Source: Bacillota bacterium (GTDB lineage: Bacteria > Bacillota > Clostridia > Oscillospirales > Ruminococcaceae). From it: a DNA stretch of 35,778 nucleotides. Position 1 is the stretch's first letter. Every line of letters begins with the position of its first letter. The translations under genes were made by a program, and so were the position numbers. Shown here in pieces: positions 8,059 through 15,329 of this stretch. The notes under the pieces are model-generated. The model was not told where the DNA came from and searched no databases. It worked only from the letters and a program-made list of their open reading frames with translations. The DNA lies in NCBI GenBank assembly GCA_023391005.1, contig JAEWBS010000059.1:1-35778 (forward strand). The letters run 5' to 3'.

Positions 8059-8892
8059 CTAGCTGTTCGATTTAAAGCCGTTTTCTACAAACACGGTCAA
8101 GGCTTCAGGGCTTTGCAGGAAGGCCATAAACAGCTCTGCCGCCTCGCGCTGGGGCGCTTCGGTCAGAATACCCACCGGGTAGACCACCTTTTTTTCCAAG
8201 CTGCCTTCGGGCGCTGCCGCCAAAATCTTCACTTTGTCGGGCATTTGGGCAGCGTCGGTGGCGTACACAATGCCCACATCGGCGCTGCCCTCCGCCACCT
8301 GATTCAAAACCTCGGTCACGTTGGTGCCAAGGCTCACTTTGCTTTGAATGGCGTCCCACACGCCAAGACTTGTCAGCGCTTCCTGCGCGTATTGGCCTGC
8401 CGGTACGCTTTTGGGGTCGCCAAGCGCAATGGTTTCGGCTTCACCGATTTTATCAAACGAATTGATGGCGGTGTCGGCGTCGGCGGGGGCAATCAGCACA
8501 ATTTCATTTTCCAAAAGCTTTACCACCGTGCTTTCGTCCATCATGCCGGATTCCACAAGGGCGGTCATCTGCTTGGTGGCCGCGCTAAAGAAGATATCCG
8601 CCGCAAGGCCCTCTTCGATTTGGGTTTGCAGCTTGCCGGAGGAATCATAAGTGCCTTCCACCGTGACCCACGGGTACTGCGCGTTGAACATGGGGATCAG
8701 CGTGCCGGTGAAGCTGTCTTCCAAACTGGCGGCCGCGGCCAACGTGATGGTTACGGTTTCGTGCTGTTCCTCGCTGGAGGCGGCCTGCGGCGCGCTGGAA
8801 ACAGGAGCCGCACTGCTGCTGGCACCGCCGCAGCCAACCAGCATTAGGACAAGAACGGATAAAATCATCAGAATCGATACAATCTTTTTCAT
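8059..8892 (-). CDS. modA: molybdate-binding lipoprotein
   Basis: This 277-residue extracytoplasmic binding protein starts with a lipoprotein signal peptide: MKKIV, a hydrophobic stretch, and the lipobox LMLVGC with Cys near residue 21. A Ser/Ala-rich linker comes before the fold. The mature domain has ITLAAAASLEDSF, the DIFFSAATKQMTAL loop and SADVGIVYATDA, all typical of ModA. The start at ATG 8892 is supported by AAGGAG upstream. A longer frame to 8913 lacks such a site. The lipid anchor indicates a cell envelope without a periplasm, consistent with a Gram-positive host. Molybdate versus tungstate preference cannot be read with certainty. Confidence 0.94.
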   Translation of the reverse strand: MKKIVSILMILSVLVLMLVGCGGASSSAAPVSSAPQAASSEEQHETVTITLAAAASLEDSFTGTLIPMFNAQYPWVTVEGTYDSSGKLQTQIEEGLAADIFFSAATKQMTALVESGMMDESTVVKLLENEIVLIAPADADTAINSFDKIGEAETIALGDPKSVPAGQYAQEALTSLGVWDAIQSKVSLGTNVTEVLNQVAEGSADVGIVYATDAAQMPDKVKILAAAPEGSLEKKVVYPVGILTEAPQREAAELFMAFLQSPEALTVFVENGFKSNS

Positions 8893-8962
8893 GTTTTTCT
8901 CCTTATATGTCATAATCTATCAAACACTTTGACCGTGCTCAATGCCGTTTATCCGTGTCAGC

Positions 8963-9988
8963 TTATACGCCGCTGCCAAACGCGCAGTTCGGGAATATAC
9001 AGACCTCGCACCCAAGACATAGCCCGCCGTGCCCCAGTGCCGCGAGATCCTCGGCGGTAACGGGGATGTTCGCCATGACACGCGGCAAAATTAAATCGAA
9101 GATGGTGCGCTTTGCATACATCACGCAGCCGGGCAGCCCCATTACAGGAACCCCCGACGCGGTATATGCCAGCATAAACATAGCGCCCGGCAACACGGGC
9201 GCGCCATAGCTCACCACGGAATGGGCGGCGTTTTTAATGGCCAGCGGCGTTCTGTCGTCGGGGTCAACGCTCATGCCGCCGGAACACAGCACCAAATCAG
9301 CGCCCTGTTGCACAAAATTTGTAATGGCGGCGGTTATGGCTTCCGTATCGTCCCCCAGAAGCACATGTCCCATTTCTTCAGCGCCGTATTCCGCTATTTT
9401 TTCGCGCAAAACCGGCGTAAAGGTGTCTTGGATCAGGCCGTTGTAAACCTCGCTGCCGGTCGTGATAATGCCCACTTTTTTAGGGATATACGGGCAAAGC
9501 GCCAGCAAGGGCGCATCTCCTGCCGCCTGCTTGGCCTTTTCCATTTTTTCTTCGGCGATCAACAGCGGAATGATGCGCGTACCGGCCAAAACATCGCCCT
9601 TTTTTACCGGGGAATGCGTGCGCCGGGTGGCGATCATCATTTCACCGAGGTGGTTTACCTTTTTAAGGCGCTCCACATCCACGCTGAAAAAGCCGTCCAC
9701 ATCCGCTTTTATCTCAATTTTGCCCTCTTTCACTTCGCTGGGCGTCATATGCGGCCCTGCGCACAGGGCGTAAAGAATTTCCGCCGCATCGTTCTCATGC
9801 AGCATGCCGGGGCGGTTTTCCCACACATATAAATGCGCTTTCCCCAGCGCCAGCAGCGCCGGAATATCCTCCTGCGTGACAACATGCCCTTTGCGAAAAG
9901 CCGCGCCTTTGCTGACGCCACGCACAATACGGGTGATATCATGGCATAAAACGTGGCCCACGGCATCCTCTGTGCGAATTTGTTTCAT
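8963..9988 (-). CDS. MoeA-like molybdopterin-binding protein with C-terminal Cys cluster
   Basis: This 341-residue protein has the molybdopterin-binding MoCF fold in its second half: KKVGIITTGSEVYNG, the ADLVLCSGGMSVDPDDRTP loop and VMGLPGCVMY. The first ~150 residues are a MoeA-like N-terminal region (EDAVGHVLCHDITRI) that lacks the complete MoeA domain III/IV arrangement, so it is shorter than the ~400-residue MoeA. The C-terminus carries a tight cysteine cluster, C-x2-C-x2-C-x4-C (LCLGCEVCIFPNC), which could bind a metal or Fe-S cluster. It is the first gene of the Mo operon, behind the promoter at 10137-10165 and a ModE-box-like site. Start ATG 9988 has GGAGAG upstream. It could insert Mo, or hand a cofactor to the Se-dependent hydroxylase. 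That role is inference. Confidence 0.82.
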   Translation of the reverse strand: MKQIRTEDAVGHVLCHDITRIVRGVSKGAAFRKGHVVTQEDIPALLALGKAHLYVWENRPGMLHENDAAEILYALCAGPHMTPSEVKEGKIEIKADVDGFFSVDVERLKKVNHLGEMMIATRRTHSPVKKGDVLAGTRIIPLLIAEEKMEKAKQAAGDAPLLALCPYIPKKVGIITTGSEVYNGLIQDTFTPVLREKIAEYGAEEMGHVLLGDDTEAITAAITNFVQQGADLVLCSGGMSVDPDDRTPLAIKNAAHSVVSYGAPVLPGAMFMLAYTASGVPVMGLPGCVMYAKRTIFDLILPRVMANIPVTAEDLAALGHGGLCLGCEVCIFPNCAFGSGV

Positions 9989-10107
9989 GCAATCTCTCCA
10001 TTTCTGGCATTTTGAGTTTTGTTCCTTCATGACGGCAAAAAGACGCATCAAGTTTACATCCGGCGTATACAGCGCTCTATACAACGAGCGATAAAAGCAA
10101 TAAGGAT

Positions 10108-10131
10108 CGATGTGTTTTTGAATATATATCG
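10108..10131. promoter_or_regulatory. ModE-box-like operator upstream of the Mo operon
   Basis: This 24-bp imperfect palindrome has arms CGATGTG and TATATCG separated by 10 bp. The same arm length and spacing occur at 10627-10650. It begins 5 bp downstream of the minus-strand -10 box, so a bound repressor would cover the transcription start. The right arm is identical to the other site, and the left arm matches at 5 of 7 positions. It resembles the E. coli ModE half-sites (CGTTATAT/ATATAACG). Confidence 0.65.
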
Positions 10132-10136
10132 AGCCT

Positions 10137-10165
10137 ATTATACCTGCTGCCCGGCCTTCTTACAA
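10137..10165 (-). promoter_or_regulatory. promoter of the MoeA-like/mod/moa operon
   Basis: On the minus strand, -35 TTGTAA (10165-10160) and a consensus -10 TATAAT (10142-10137) are 17 bp apart. Transcription would start near 10130, inside the palindrome at 10108-10131, and leave a leader of about 140 nt. I looked in that leader for a molybdenum-cofactor riboswitch and did not recognise one. Confidence 0.75.
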
Positions 10166-10218
10166 GAGTAAACTTCATATTATGGCTGAAAATAACTGCT
10201 GATACGTCTAAAATAAGT

Positions 10219-10548
10219 CTAAAATAAAAAGCTTTCATCCAATAGCTTTTGTGCATAGGCAAATACTTTTTCGTCGATCGCCTTATAGGCATTCAACACC
10301 TCGCGCCCTTTTTCGGTCAGAGTGGTTTTACCGCGCGATTGCCCGCCTTTTTCAGAAGCTACCACATCAAAACCAAGCTCGTTGCGCATGTCCTTGAGCA
10401 TTCGCAGCGCTTTGGTATAAGATAGCCCCATATCTTCTGTGGCCTGCCGCAAAGAGGAGGTTTCATCAATCCTCTCAAGCAGCTCGCGTGTGCCCGGCCC
10501 AAAGAATACCTTCTGCTTTTTTATACGGAAACTGACAACGGCCTCCAT
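10219..10548 (-). CDS. ModE-type winged-helix regulator lacking an effector domain
   Basis: This 109-residue protein matches the N-terminal DNA-binding domain of ModE. Its helix-turn-helix (TSSLRQATEDMGLSYTKALRMLKDM) is followed by the wing (SEKGGQSRGKTTLTEKGREVLNAY), where the Gly-rich GG(x)2-3G is typical. E. coli ModE has about 150 further residues with the molybdate-binding Mop domains. Here the gene simply ends after a short helix. Start ATG 10548 fits AAGGAG 9 nt upstream, and the in-frame ATG 10566 has no such site. Its position between the Mo operon and the Se cassette, with two matching palindromes next to it, suggests that it binds them. How it senses Mo, if it does, is unknown. Confidence 0.82.
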   Translation of the reverse strand: MEAVVSFRIKKQKVFFGPGTRELLERIDETSSLRQATEDMGLSYTKALRMLKDMRNELGFDVVASEKGGQSRGKTTLTEKGREVLNAYKAIDEKVFAYAQKLLDESFLF

Positions 10549-10594
10549 TGTATCTTGCTCCTTCACTTAGCTCATTACTTTTTTAGGCAATGGC

Positions 10595-10623
10595 TTGAAC
10601 GCCACTTTTTCTAATGCTATACT
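10595..10623 (+). promoter_or_regulatory. promoter of the Se-cofactor cassette
   Basis: A -35 TTGAAC (10595-10600), a 17-bp spacer and a -10 TATACT (10618-10623). The palindrome at 10627-10650 begins 3 bp after the -10, over the expected start site. Confidence 0.7.
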
Positions 10624-10626
10624 ATT

Positions 10627-10650
10627 CGATATACATTTAAATTTATATCG
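10627..10650. promoter_or_regulatory. ModE-box-like palindromic operator between divergent promoters
   Basis: This 24-bp palindrome has exact 7-bp arms CGATATA and TATATCG and a palindromic ATTTAAAT core. Only one of its 12 base pairs is mismatched (C10634 with T10643). It lies between the plus-strand -10 (10618-10623) and a minus-strand -10 (10657-10652), so one bound dimer would cover both start regions. The arms resemble the known ModE operator. Confidence 0.75.
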
Positions 10651-10651
10651 G

Positions 10652-10660
10652 ATTATAACA
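10652..10660 (-). promoter_or_regulatory. extended -10 for the ModE-like gene
   Basis: On the minus strand, TATAAT (10657-10652) is preceded by TG one base upstream (10660-10659), an extended -10. No good -35 is seen 17 bp away. It would drive the ModE-like gene from a start within the palindrome, giving autoregulation. Confidence 0.5.
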
Positions 10661-10694
10661 TGTATTTGCATTGTTTGAAAAGGGGATTGCCAAG

Positions 10695-11849
10695 TTGGAC
10701 ATGATTTATTTTGACAATGGCGCCACCACGCTTCAAAAACCTTTGCAGGTGGCACAGGCAATTATACAGGGTGTTCATTCTTTGGGGAATGCCGGGCGCT
10801 CGTTTTATGACCCCGCCATGGAAGCCGCGCGAGAAATATACCGCACCCGACAGGAGGTGGCGCGGCTGGTCGAGCTGCAAGACCCACTCTTTGTCGCCTT
10901 CACCTCCGGCGCCACCGAAAGCTTGAATCTCGTGCTCGATAGCCTCGTCACACCCGAAGACCACGTGATTACCACGGTGCTCGAGCATAATTCCGTTTTG
11001 CGCCCGCTTTATAAAATTGGCTGCGCGCTCTCTTTTATCCCGTGTGATGAAACAGGGCGGCTGGTATTGGACGGACTGCAGCCGCTGCTGCGGCATAATA
11101 CCCGCTTTTTGGTGTGCACCCATGGTTCCAACTTAACCGGGGCTATAACCGATGTTGTTGTTTTAAAACGCTTTTGTGAGAACAACGGGCTTGTGTTCGT
11201 TTTAGATGTTTCGCAGACCTTAGGACATGTGGCAACCTACGCAAGCATGGCCGACGTACTGTGCTTTACGGGGCATAAGGCGTTGTTTGGCCCTCAGGGA
11301 ACCGGCGGGATCATTGTGAATCGGCCGCTCGATTTTAAATTGGTTAAAACGGGAGGTTCGGGCAGCGACAGCTTTAGCAGACATCAGCGGCTCGCCATGC
11401 CCGACCTATTTGAAGCGGGCACGATGAATGCCTCCGGGCTCGCGGGGCTGCGGCAGGGGGTGGCCTATGTCAACGAGATGGGCATCGATGCCATCAGGCG
11501 GCAGGAGCACCGCTTGCTTTTGGCCTTTTTGGCGGGGGTTGCAGAAATACCCGGCGTGCGTTTATATGGCCCGACGCAAAACGGCAGCCCTACCGCCCTG
11601 CCCATCGTGGCTTTGAACATGGGGGATTTACCGGCCGACGACGTGGCTTTGCAGCTTTGGGAGCGTTGGCGGATAGCCACTCGAACGGGCAGCCACTGCG
11701 CCCCGCTCGTGCACCGGCACTTTGGCACCGAAAATCAGGGCATGGTGCGATTTTCGTTTGGCTTGTTTAACACGCTTGATGAGATAAACACAGCGCTGGC
11801 CGCGCTAAAACAAATTGCCGCGCAGGGGAGTGGCACGCATGGCGGATAA
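10695..11849 (+). CDS. class V aminotransferase / cysteine desulfurase of the EF2568 type
   Basis: This ~384-residue PLP enzyme resembles SufS/CsdB-like desulfurases. It has a DNGATT start, FTSGATES, the pyridoxal-contacting FVLDVSQT, the Schiff-base lysine in FTGHKALFGPQG (Lys195) and the catalytic Cys in RTGSHCAPL (Cys335). It matches the type known as the EF2568-like cysteine desulfurase family, which marks gene sets for selenium-dependent molybdenum hydroxylases. It probably mobilises Se or S from (seleno)cysteine for the next proteins. The start is uncertain: TTG 10695 has AAGGGG (10680-10685) 9 nt upstream, while ATG 10701 would give the common MIYFDN start. It overlaps the next gene by 11 nt. 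Confidence 0.88.
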   Translation: MDMIYFDNGATTLQKPLQVAQAIIQGVHSLGNAGRSFYDPAMEAAREIYRTRQEVARLVELQDPLFVAFTSGATESLNLVLDSLVTPEDHVITTVLEHNSVLRPLYKIGCALSFIPCDETGRLVLDGLQPLLRHNTRFLVCTHGSNLTGAITDVVVLKRFCENNGLVFVLDVSQTLGHVATYASMADVLCFTGHKALFGPQGTGGIIVNRPLDFKLVKTGGSGSDSFSRHQRLAMPDLFEAGTMNASGLAGLRQGVAYVNEMGIDAIRRQEHRLLLAFLAGVAEIPGVRLYGPTQNGSPTALPIVALNMGDLPADDVALQLWERWRIATRTGSHCAPLVHRHFGTENQGMVRFSFGLFNTLDEINTALAALKQIAAQGSGTHGG

Positions 11850-12129
11850 CGCGATAGAAGTTGTCTTTTCGTTTGCCAGTACCCACGGCGCCATACAGGC
11901 CGAGCAATGCCTGCTGGATGCCGCGCTGCCTGTGCGCGTCATGCCGCTGCCCTCGGTCATCAGGGCCGGATGTGGGATAGGTCTGCGCCTGCCTTTAGCG
12001 CGACAGGCAACGGCGCTGGCCTTGCTGCAAGCGGCGCATATTTCGCCGCAAAGTATCCATATCAGGAGCGTGAACGGCATGGCAAGCACCTATATTGAAT
12101 GGAAGGAAGACGAATACCTTGGAACATGA
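11839..12129 (+). CDS. DUF3343 putative Se/S carrier-like protein
   Basis: This 96-residue protein begins EVVFSFASTHGAIQAEQCL and has the family's RAGCGIGLRLP motif near residue 45, with one Cys before a Gly. This family is annotated as putative Se/S carrier-like proteins and is repeatedly found beside the EF2568-type desulfurase and selD. A single conserved Cys that could take up persulfide or selenopersulfide fits a carrier role, but this is not proven. ATG 11839 has an AGGGGAG site within the end of the desulfurase gene, and the gene overlaps selD by 11 nt. Both overlaps point to tight co-translation. Confidence 0.8.
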   Translation: MADNAIEVVFSFASTHGAIQAEQCLLDAALPVRVMPLPSVIRAGCGIGLRLPLARQATALALLQAAHISPQSIHIRSVNGMASTYIEWKEDEYLGT

Positions 12130-13150
12130 ATATTCTATCCTTGCAAGCTGCACCAGTGGGGGATGCGGCGCAAAAATTGAGCCGGGGGCGCTGTCAGATC
12201 TGCTGGGTCATCTGCCAAAATTATCGCCACCCAACCTGCTGGTGGGGTTCGATGGCGCCGACGACGCCGCCGTATACCGGCTGGATGCTGAAACATCGCT
12301 TATTTCAACCGTAGATTTTTTCTCCCCCATGGTGGAGGACGCGCGCACCTTTGGCCGCATTGCCGCCGCCAACGCGCTGAGCGACGTGTATGCCATGGGC
12401 GGCACGCCGCTGCTGGCGTTGAACCTTGTGTGTTTCCCTGAAAAGCTGCCCAAGCGCCTATTGGCCGAGATTCTGGCGGGCGGCGCTGAAAAGATGGCTG
12501 AAGCCGGCGCTGCTATCGGTGGGGGACACTCGATTTACGACCGGGAAACGAAGTATGGTTTGGCCGTTACCGGAACGGTTAAAACACAGCGGGTTCTACG
12601 CAATAACACCCCCAAACAAGGGCATAAGTTGATACTTACCAAACCGCTGGGGGTTGGCATTGTTATGGCTGCGGCGCGGGGCGGTGCGGCCGCAGACGCA
12701 GCTGTTGAAAAAGCGATTGCCTCCATGCAGCGCCTCAACCGCTATGCCGCCGAAAAAATGGCGCGCTATGATGTGAGCGCGTGTACCGACATCACCGGCT
12801 TTGGCCTTTTGGGGCATTTGCTTGAAATGTGCGGCGACACGGCCTCGGCAGAAATTGACGCGGATCGCATCCCGATAATACCTGAAGCCGCCGCCTACGC
12901 CGGTGAATACCTGCTCACCGCAGCCGGGCAGCGCAACCGTGAACACTTTGTGGGTCATGGCAATATAGAGGTTTTGCGCTTTGCCACCCAAGAGTTGCTG
13001 TTTGACCCGCAAACCTCGGGCGGCCTGCTCATCAGCGTGGACGCGGCGCAGGCGGGCGAGCTGCTGGACGAAATCAAAAAAGACGACCCCTGCGCAGCAA
13101 TCATCGGACAGATTGTCGCGCGGCAAAGTGAAACCGTTACTTTTGTTTAA
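12119..13150 (+). CDS. selD: selenide, water dikinase
   Basis: This 343-residue protein makes selenophosphate from selenide and ATP. The glycine-rich start TSGGCGAKI carries Cys16 and Lys19, which match catalytic Cys17 and Lys20 of E. coli SelD. The active residue is Cys, not selenocysteine. AIR-synthase-type motifs follow: DDAAVYRLD, STVDFFSPMVED, AANALSDVYAMGGTPLLAL, GGGHSIYD and CTDITGFGLLGHL. TTG 12119 is preferred because GGAAGGAAG lies 9 nt upstream and the length then fits the family. A TTG at 12095 is the only other upstream option. No selA, selB or tRNA-Sec is in the window. In this cassette SelD probably feeds a Se-containing molybdenum cofactor. Confidence 0.95.
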   Translation: MEHEYSILASCTSGGCGAKIEPGALSDLLGHLPKLSPPNLLVGFDGADDAAVYRLDAETSLISTVDFFSPMVEDARTFGRIAAANALSDVYAMGGTPLLALNLVCFPEKLPKRLLAEILAGGAEKMAEAGAAIGGGHSIYDRETKYGLAVTGTVKTQRVLRNNTPKQGHKLILTKPLGVGIVMAAARGGAAADAAVEKAIASMQRLNRYAAEKMARYDVSACTDITGFGLLGHLLEMCGDTASAEIDADRIPIIPEAAAYAGEYLLTAAGQRNREHFVGHGNIEVLRFATQELLFDPQTSGGLLISVDAAQAGELLDEIKKDDPCAAIIGQIVARQSETVTFV

Positions 13151-13174
13151 ATTAAATAGAAAGTCGGAAAAAGA

Positions 13175-13786
13175 ATGAAAATATTGGATATGCGCGCAAA
13201 CCCATGCCCAATCCCGGTTATCACAGCGAAGAAGGCGCTGCAGGATCCAGCCATCCACAGTGTGCGTGTGTTGGTTGATAACAAGCCGGCTGTGCAAAAC
13301 CTGCAAAAGATGGCGCACGGCTACGGGTACACATTTTCCAGCGTACCGGCAGGGGAAGACTTTCAGGTCACGATTGAAAAGGGCAATGCCGATCTTCACA
13401 CCGAGAATACGGCGATAACGTCGCCGGAAAGAATAGGCCACCAAGCGAGCGAAGGCGTTACCGTGCTGGTAACCCAAGATAAAATGGGCAGCGGCAGCGA
13501 CGAGCTGGGCCGGATCTTGATAAAAGGCTATTTGTTTTCGCTCACCGAGCTGCCGGTTTTGCCAAAGGCCGTTATTTTTTTGAACAGCGGCGTACGCCTT
13601 ACCTGCGCCGACAGCAATACGCTGGTCGATTTACAGGCTTTGGCGGGCAAAGGTACGGAGATTTTAGCCTGCGGCACCTGCTTAAACTACTATTCGCTGA
13701 CTGAACAGTTGGCCGTTGGGCAAATTACCAATATGTTTTGCATCAGCGAGCGCTTGGCTGCGGCGGCAAAGGTCATTAGCATATGA
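13175..13786 (+). CDS. yedF: selenium-metabolism protein YedF (TusA + DsrE-like)
   Basis: This 203-residue two-domain protein has an N-terminal TusA/SirA fold with the sulfur-carrier motif MRANPCPIPV (Cys in CPxP near residue 11). From about residue 95 it has a DsrE/DsrF-like domain with VLVTQDKMGSGSDELG and a conserved Cys pair in ILACGTCLNYY. This exact fusion is the selenium-linked YedF family, which travels with SelD in SDMH-encoding genomes. It is likely to relay Se or S as a protein-bound species. It lies 24 bp after selD, and its stop overlaps the next start as ATGA. The ribosome binding site (TCGGAAAAAG) is weak. Confidence 0.9.
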   Translation: MKILDMRANPCPIPVITAKKALQDPAIHSVRVLVDNKPAVQNLQKMAHGYGYTFSSVPAGEDFQVTIEKGNADLHTENTAITSPERIGHQASEGVTVLVTQDKMGSGSDELGRILIKGYLFSLTELPVLPKAVIFLNSGVRLTCADSNTLVDLQALAGKGTEILACGTCLNYYSLTEQLAVGQITNMFCISERLAAAAKVISI

Positions 13787-14517
13787 ACGGGCGCCAACCG
13801 GCAGGGGAAATGCTTGGCATAACCGATGAACCCGCCGTTGTAGCCGTTGTGGGCTGCGGTGGCAAAACAACCTTTATTGAAAGTTTGGCCCGCGCGTATT
13901 GCCGTAAAAAAGTGCTGGTTTCACCCACCACAAAAATTTTGCCGGAAGTGGGTCGCGGCGTTACGCTATGTAAAACCCTGACTGAATGTAAGGCGCATTT
14001 GCCGCAAAACGGCATACAATGCCTTGGCCTGTACAACGATACAAACGGCAAGCTGGAAGCGTTGCCGCCTGAGTTGCTTGCGGAAATAGCGCCACAATAT
14101 GACATGGTGCTTTTAGAGGCCGACGGTTCGCGCGGCTTGCCCTGTAAGGGCTGGCGGCCAAACGAGCCCGTCATTCCGCCATTTTGCACGCATACGGTCG
14201 GAATCATAACGCTAAACGCACTCGGTAAGCCTGCGGATGAGCGGTACGTGCTGAACCTTTCTGAATTTCTTAGGCTCACCGGGCTGCCTGTGGGCGGAAT
14301 CATCCACCGGCAGGCGCTGGAGGATATGGTGTGCGCAGAGGAAGGCATGTTTCGCAACGCGGTGGGCAGGCAATGTTTGTTTATCAATCAAGCAGAGGAT
14401 GAAAAAACCGAAGCCATTGCGGCTTCTTGGCTTCGGGAGTGGCGAGAGAAAATGCCCAACCGCTTCTTTCGCCTTGCGTACGGCAGCGCGCGGAGAAGTC
14501 TTTGGACGGAGGGCTGA
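13783..14517 (+). CDS. yqeC: YqeC-type Se-dependent hydroxylase accessory protein
   Basis: This 244-residue putative nucleotide-binding protein has an N-terminal P-loop-like AVVGCGGKTTFIESLARAY (GCGGKT, residues 24-29). It also has VSPTTKI and an acidic LLEADGSRGLPCKGW motif typical of the YqeC family. The family is a recognised accessory factor of selenium-dependent hydroxylases, and its reaction is unknown. It starts at ATG 13783, overlapping yedF by 4 nt, and is followed at once by yqeB. Family assignment is from motif and neighbourhood agreement. Confidence 0.88.
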   Translation: MNGRQPAGEMLGITDEPAVVAVVGCGGKTTFIESLARAYCRKKVLVSPTTKILPEVGRGVTLCKTLTECKAHLPQNGIQCLGLYNDTNGKLEALPPELLAEIAPQYDMVLLEADGSRGLPCKGWRPNEPVIPPFCTHTVGIITLNALGKPADERYVLNLSEFLRLTGLPVGGIIHRQALEDMVCAEEGMFRNAVGRQCLFINQAEDEKTEAIAASWLREWREKMPNRFFRLAYGSARRSLWTEG

Positions 14518-14519
14518 TG

Positions 14520-15329
14520 ATGCAAAACGCGCTTATTATTATCCGTGGCGGGGGAGACCTTGCCACCGGCGTCATACAGAAATTTTACCGAAGCGGGTTT
14601 AAGCTGCTTGTTTTGGAAACAGAGAAGCCGACCGCCATTCGCCGAAGCGTCGCCCTTTGCGAGGCGGTGTATAACGGGCAGACAAGCGTTGAAGATATGC
14701 GCGGCGTGTTGATCGCAAGCCTTGCCGAACTGGAGGCTTGCCATAAAAGCGGTGTGATCCCCATTATGGTTGACCCCGGCGCGGACAGCATTGCAAAGCT
14801 AAAACCCAGTGGCGTTATCGATGTTATCCTCGCCAAGCGCAGCCTCGGTACACATATGGCTATGGCGCCCGTCACCATTGGGCTTGGCCCCGGCTTTTAT
14901 GCGGGGAAAGATGTTCATGCCGTGATTGAAACCATGCGCGGGCACAACCTTGGGCGGTTGATATTGGCGGGCAGTGCCCTGCCCAACACCGGGATACCGG
15001 GCGAGATTGGCGGTAAAAGCGCGCAACGTGTTATTCATGCGCCCTGTGCGGGCGAGATCAAACATATCCGCCAAATAGGGGATGTGGTGGCAGCGGGTGA
15101 GACCCTGTTTACCATTGCGGACAGCCCGGTGGTATCACCCTTCAAAGGCTTGCTGCGGGGCTTGATACGAGAGGGCCTTTTTGTCTCTAGAGGCATGAAG
15201 GTAGCCGACGTTGACCCGCGTCTGGACGTTGACTGGCGCACCATTTCCGACAAAGCCCGCTGCCTTGGCGGCGCGGCATTGGAAGCTTATTTGTATCTCA
15301 GAAACACTCGAAAAACGGAGGAATGCTGA
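14520..15329 (+). CDS. yqeB: YqeB-type Se-dependent molybdenum hydroxylase maturation protein (EF2563 family)
   Basis: This ~269-residue protein opens with LIIIRGGGDLATGVIQKFYRSGF, a Rossmann-like GGGD-ATG loop. It then has MVDPGAD, a LAKRSLGTHM segment and a biotinyl/lipoyl-like region (HAPCAGEIKHIRQIGDVVAAGETLF). This layout is that of the EF2563/YqeB family, found only with Se-dependent molybdenum hydroxylases. The frame is open upstream inside yqeC. GGAGGG (14508-14513) favours ATG 14520, with ATG 14517 as the alternative. Its stop overlaps xdhC by 1 nt. Its biochemical activity is unknown. Confidence 0.88.
   Translation: MQNALIIIRGGGDLATGVIQKFYRSGFKLLVLETEKPTAIRRSVALCEAVYNGQTSVEDMRGVLIASLAELEACHKSGVIPIMVDPGADSIAKLKPSGVIDVILAKRSLGTHMAMAPVTIGLGPGFYAGKDVHAVIETMRGHNLGRLILAGSALPNTGIPGEIGGKSAQRVIHAPCAGEIKHIRQIGDVVAAGETLFTIADSPVVSPFKGLLRGLIREGLFVSRGMKVADVDPRLDVDWRTISDKARCLGGAALEAYLYLRNTRKTEEC

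Noticed and set aside
8056..8847. A 263-codon plus-strand frame opposite modA
   Set aside because: It is an antisense shadow of a well-recognised lipoprotein gene.
9989..10130. A possible molybdenum-cofactor riboswitch in the leader of the Mo operon
   Set aside because: The leader is long enough, but I could not recognise the conserved blocks. Control by the ModE-like site explains the promoter better.
12119..13150. Selenocysteine codon in selD
   Set aside because: The catalytic position is a Cys codon, and no in-frame TGA occurs before the stop.
12596..13477. A 293-codon minus-strand frame opposite selD and yedF
   Set aside because: It spans two genuine genes and their intergenic gap, and its translation has no family features.
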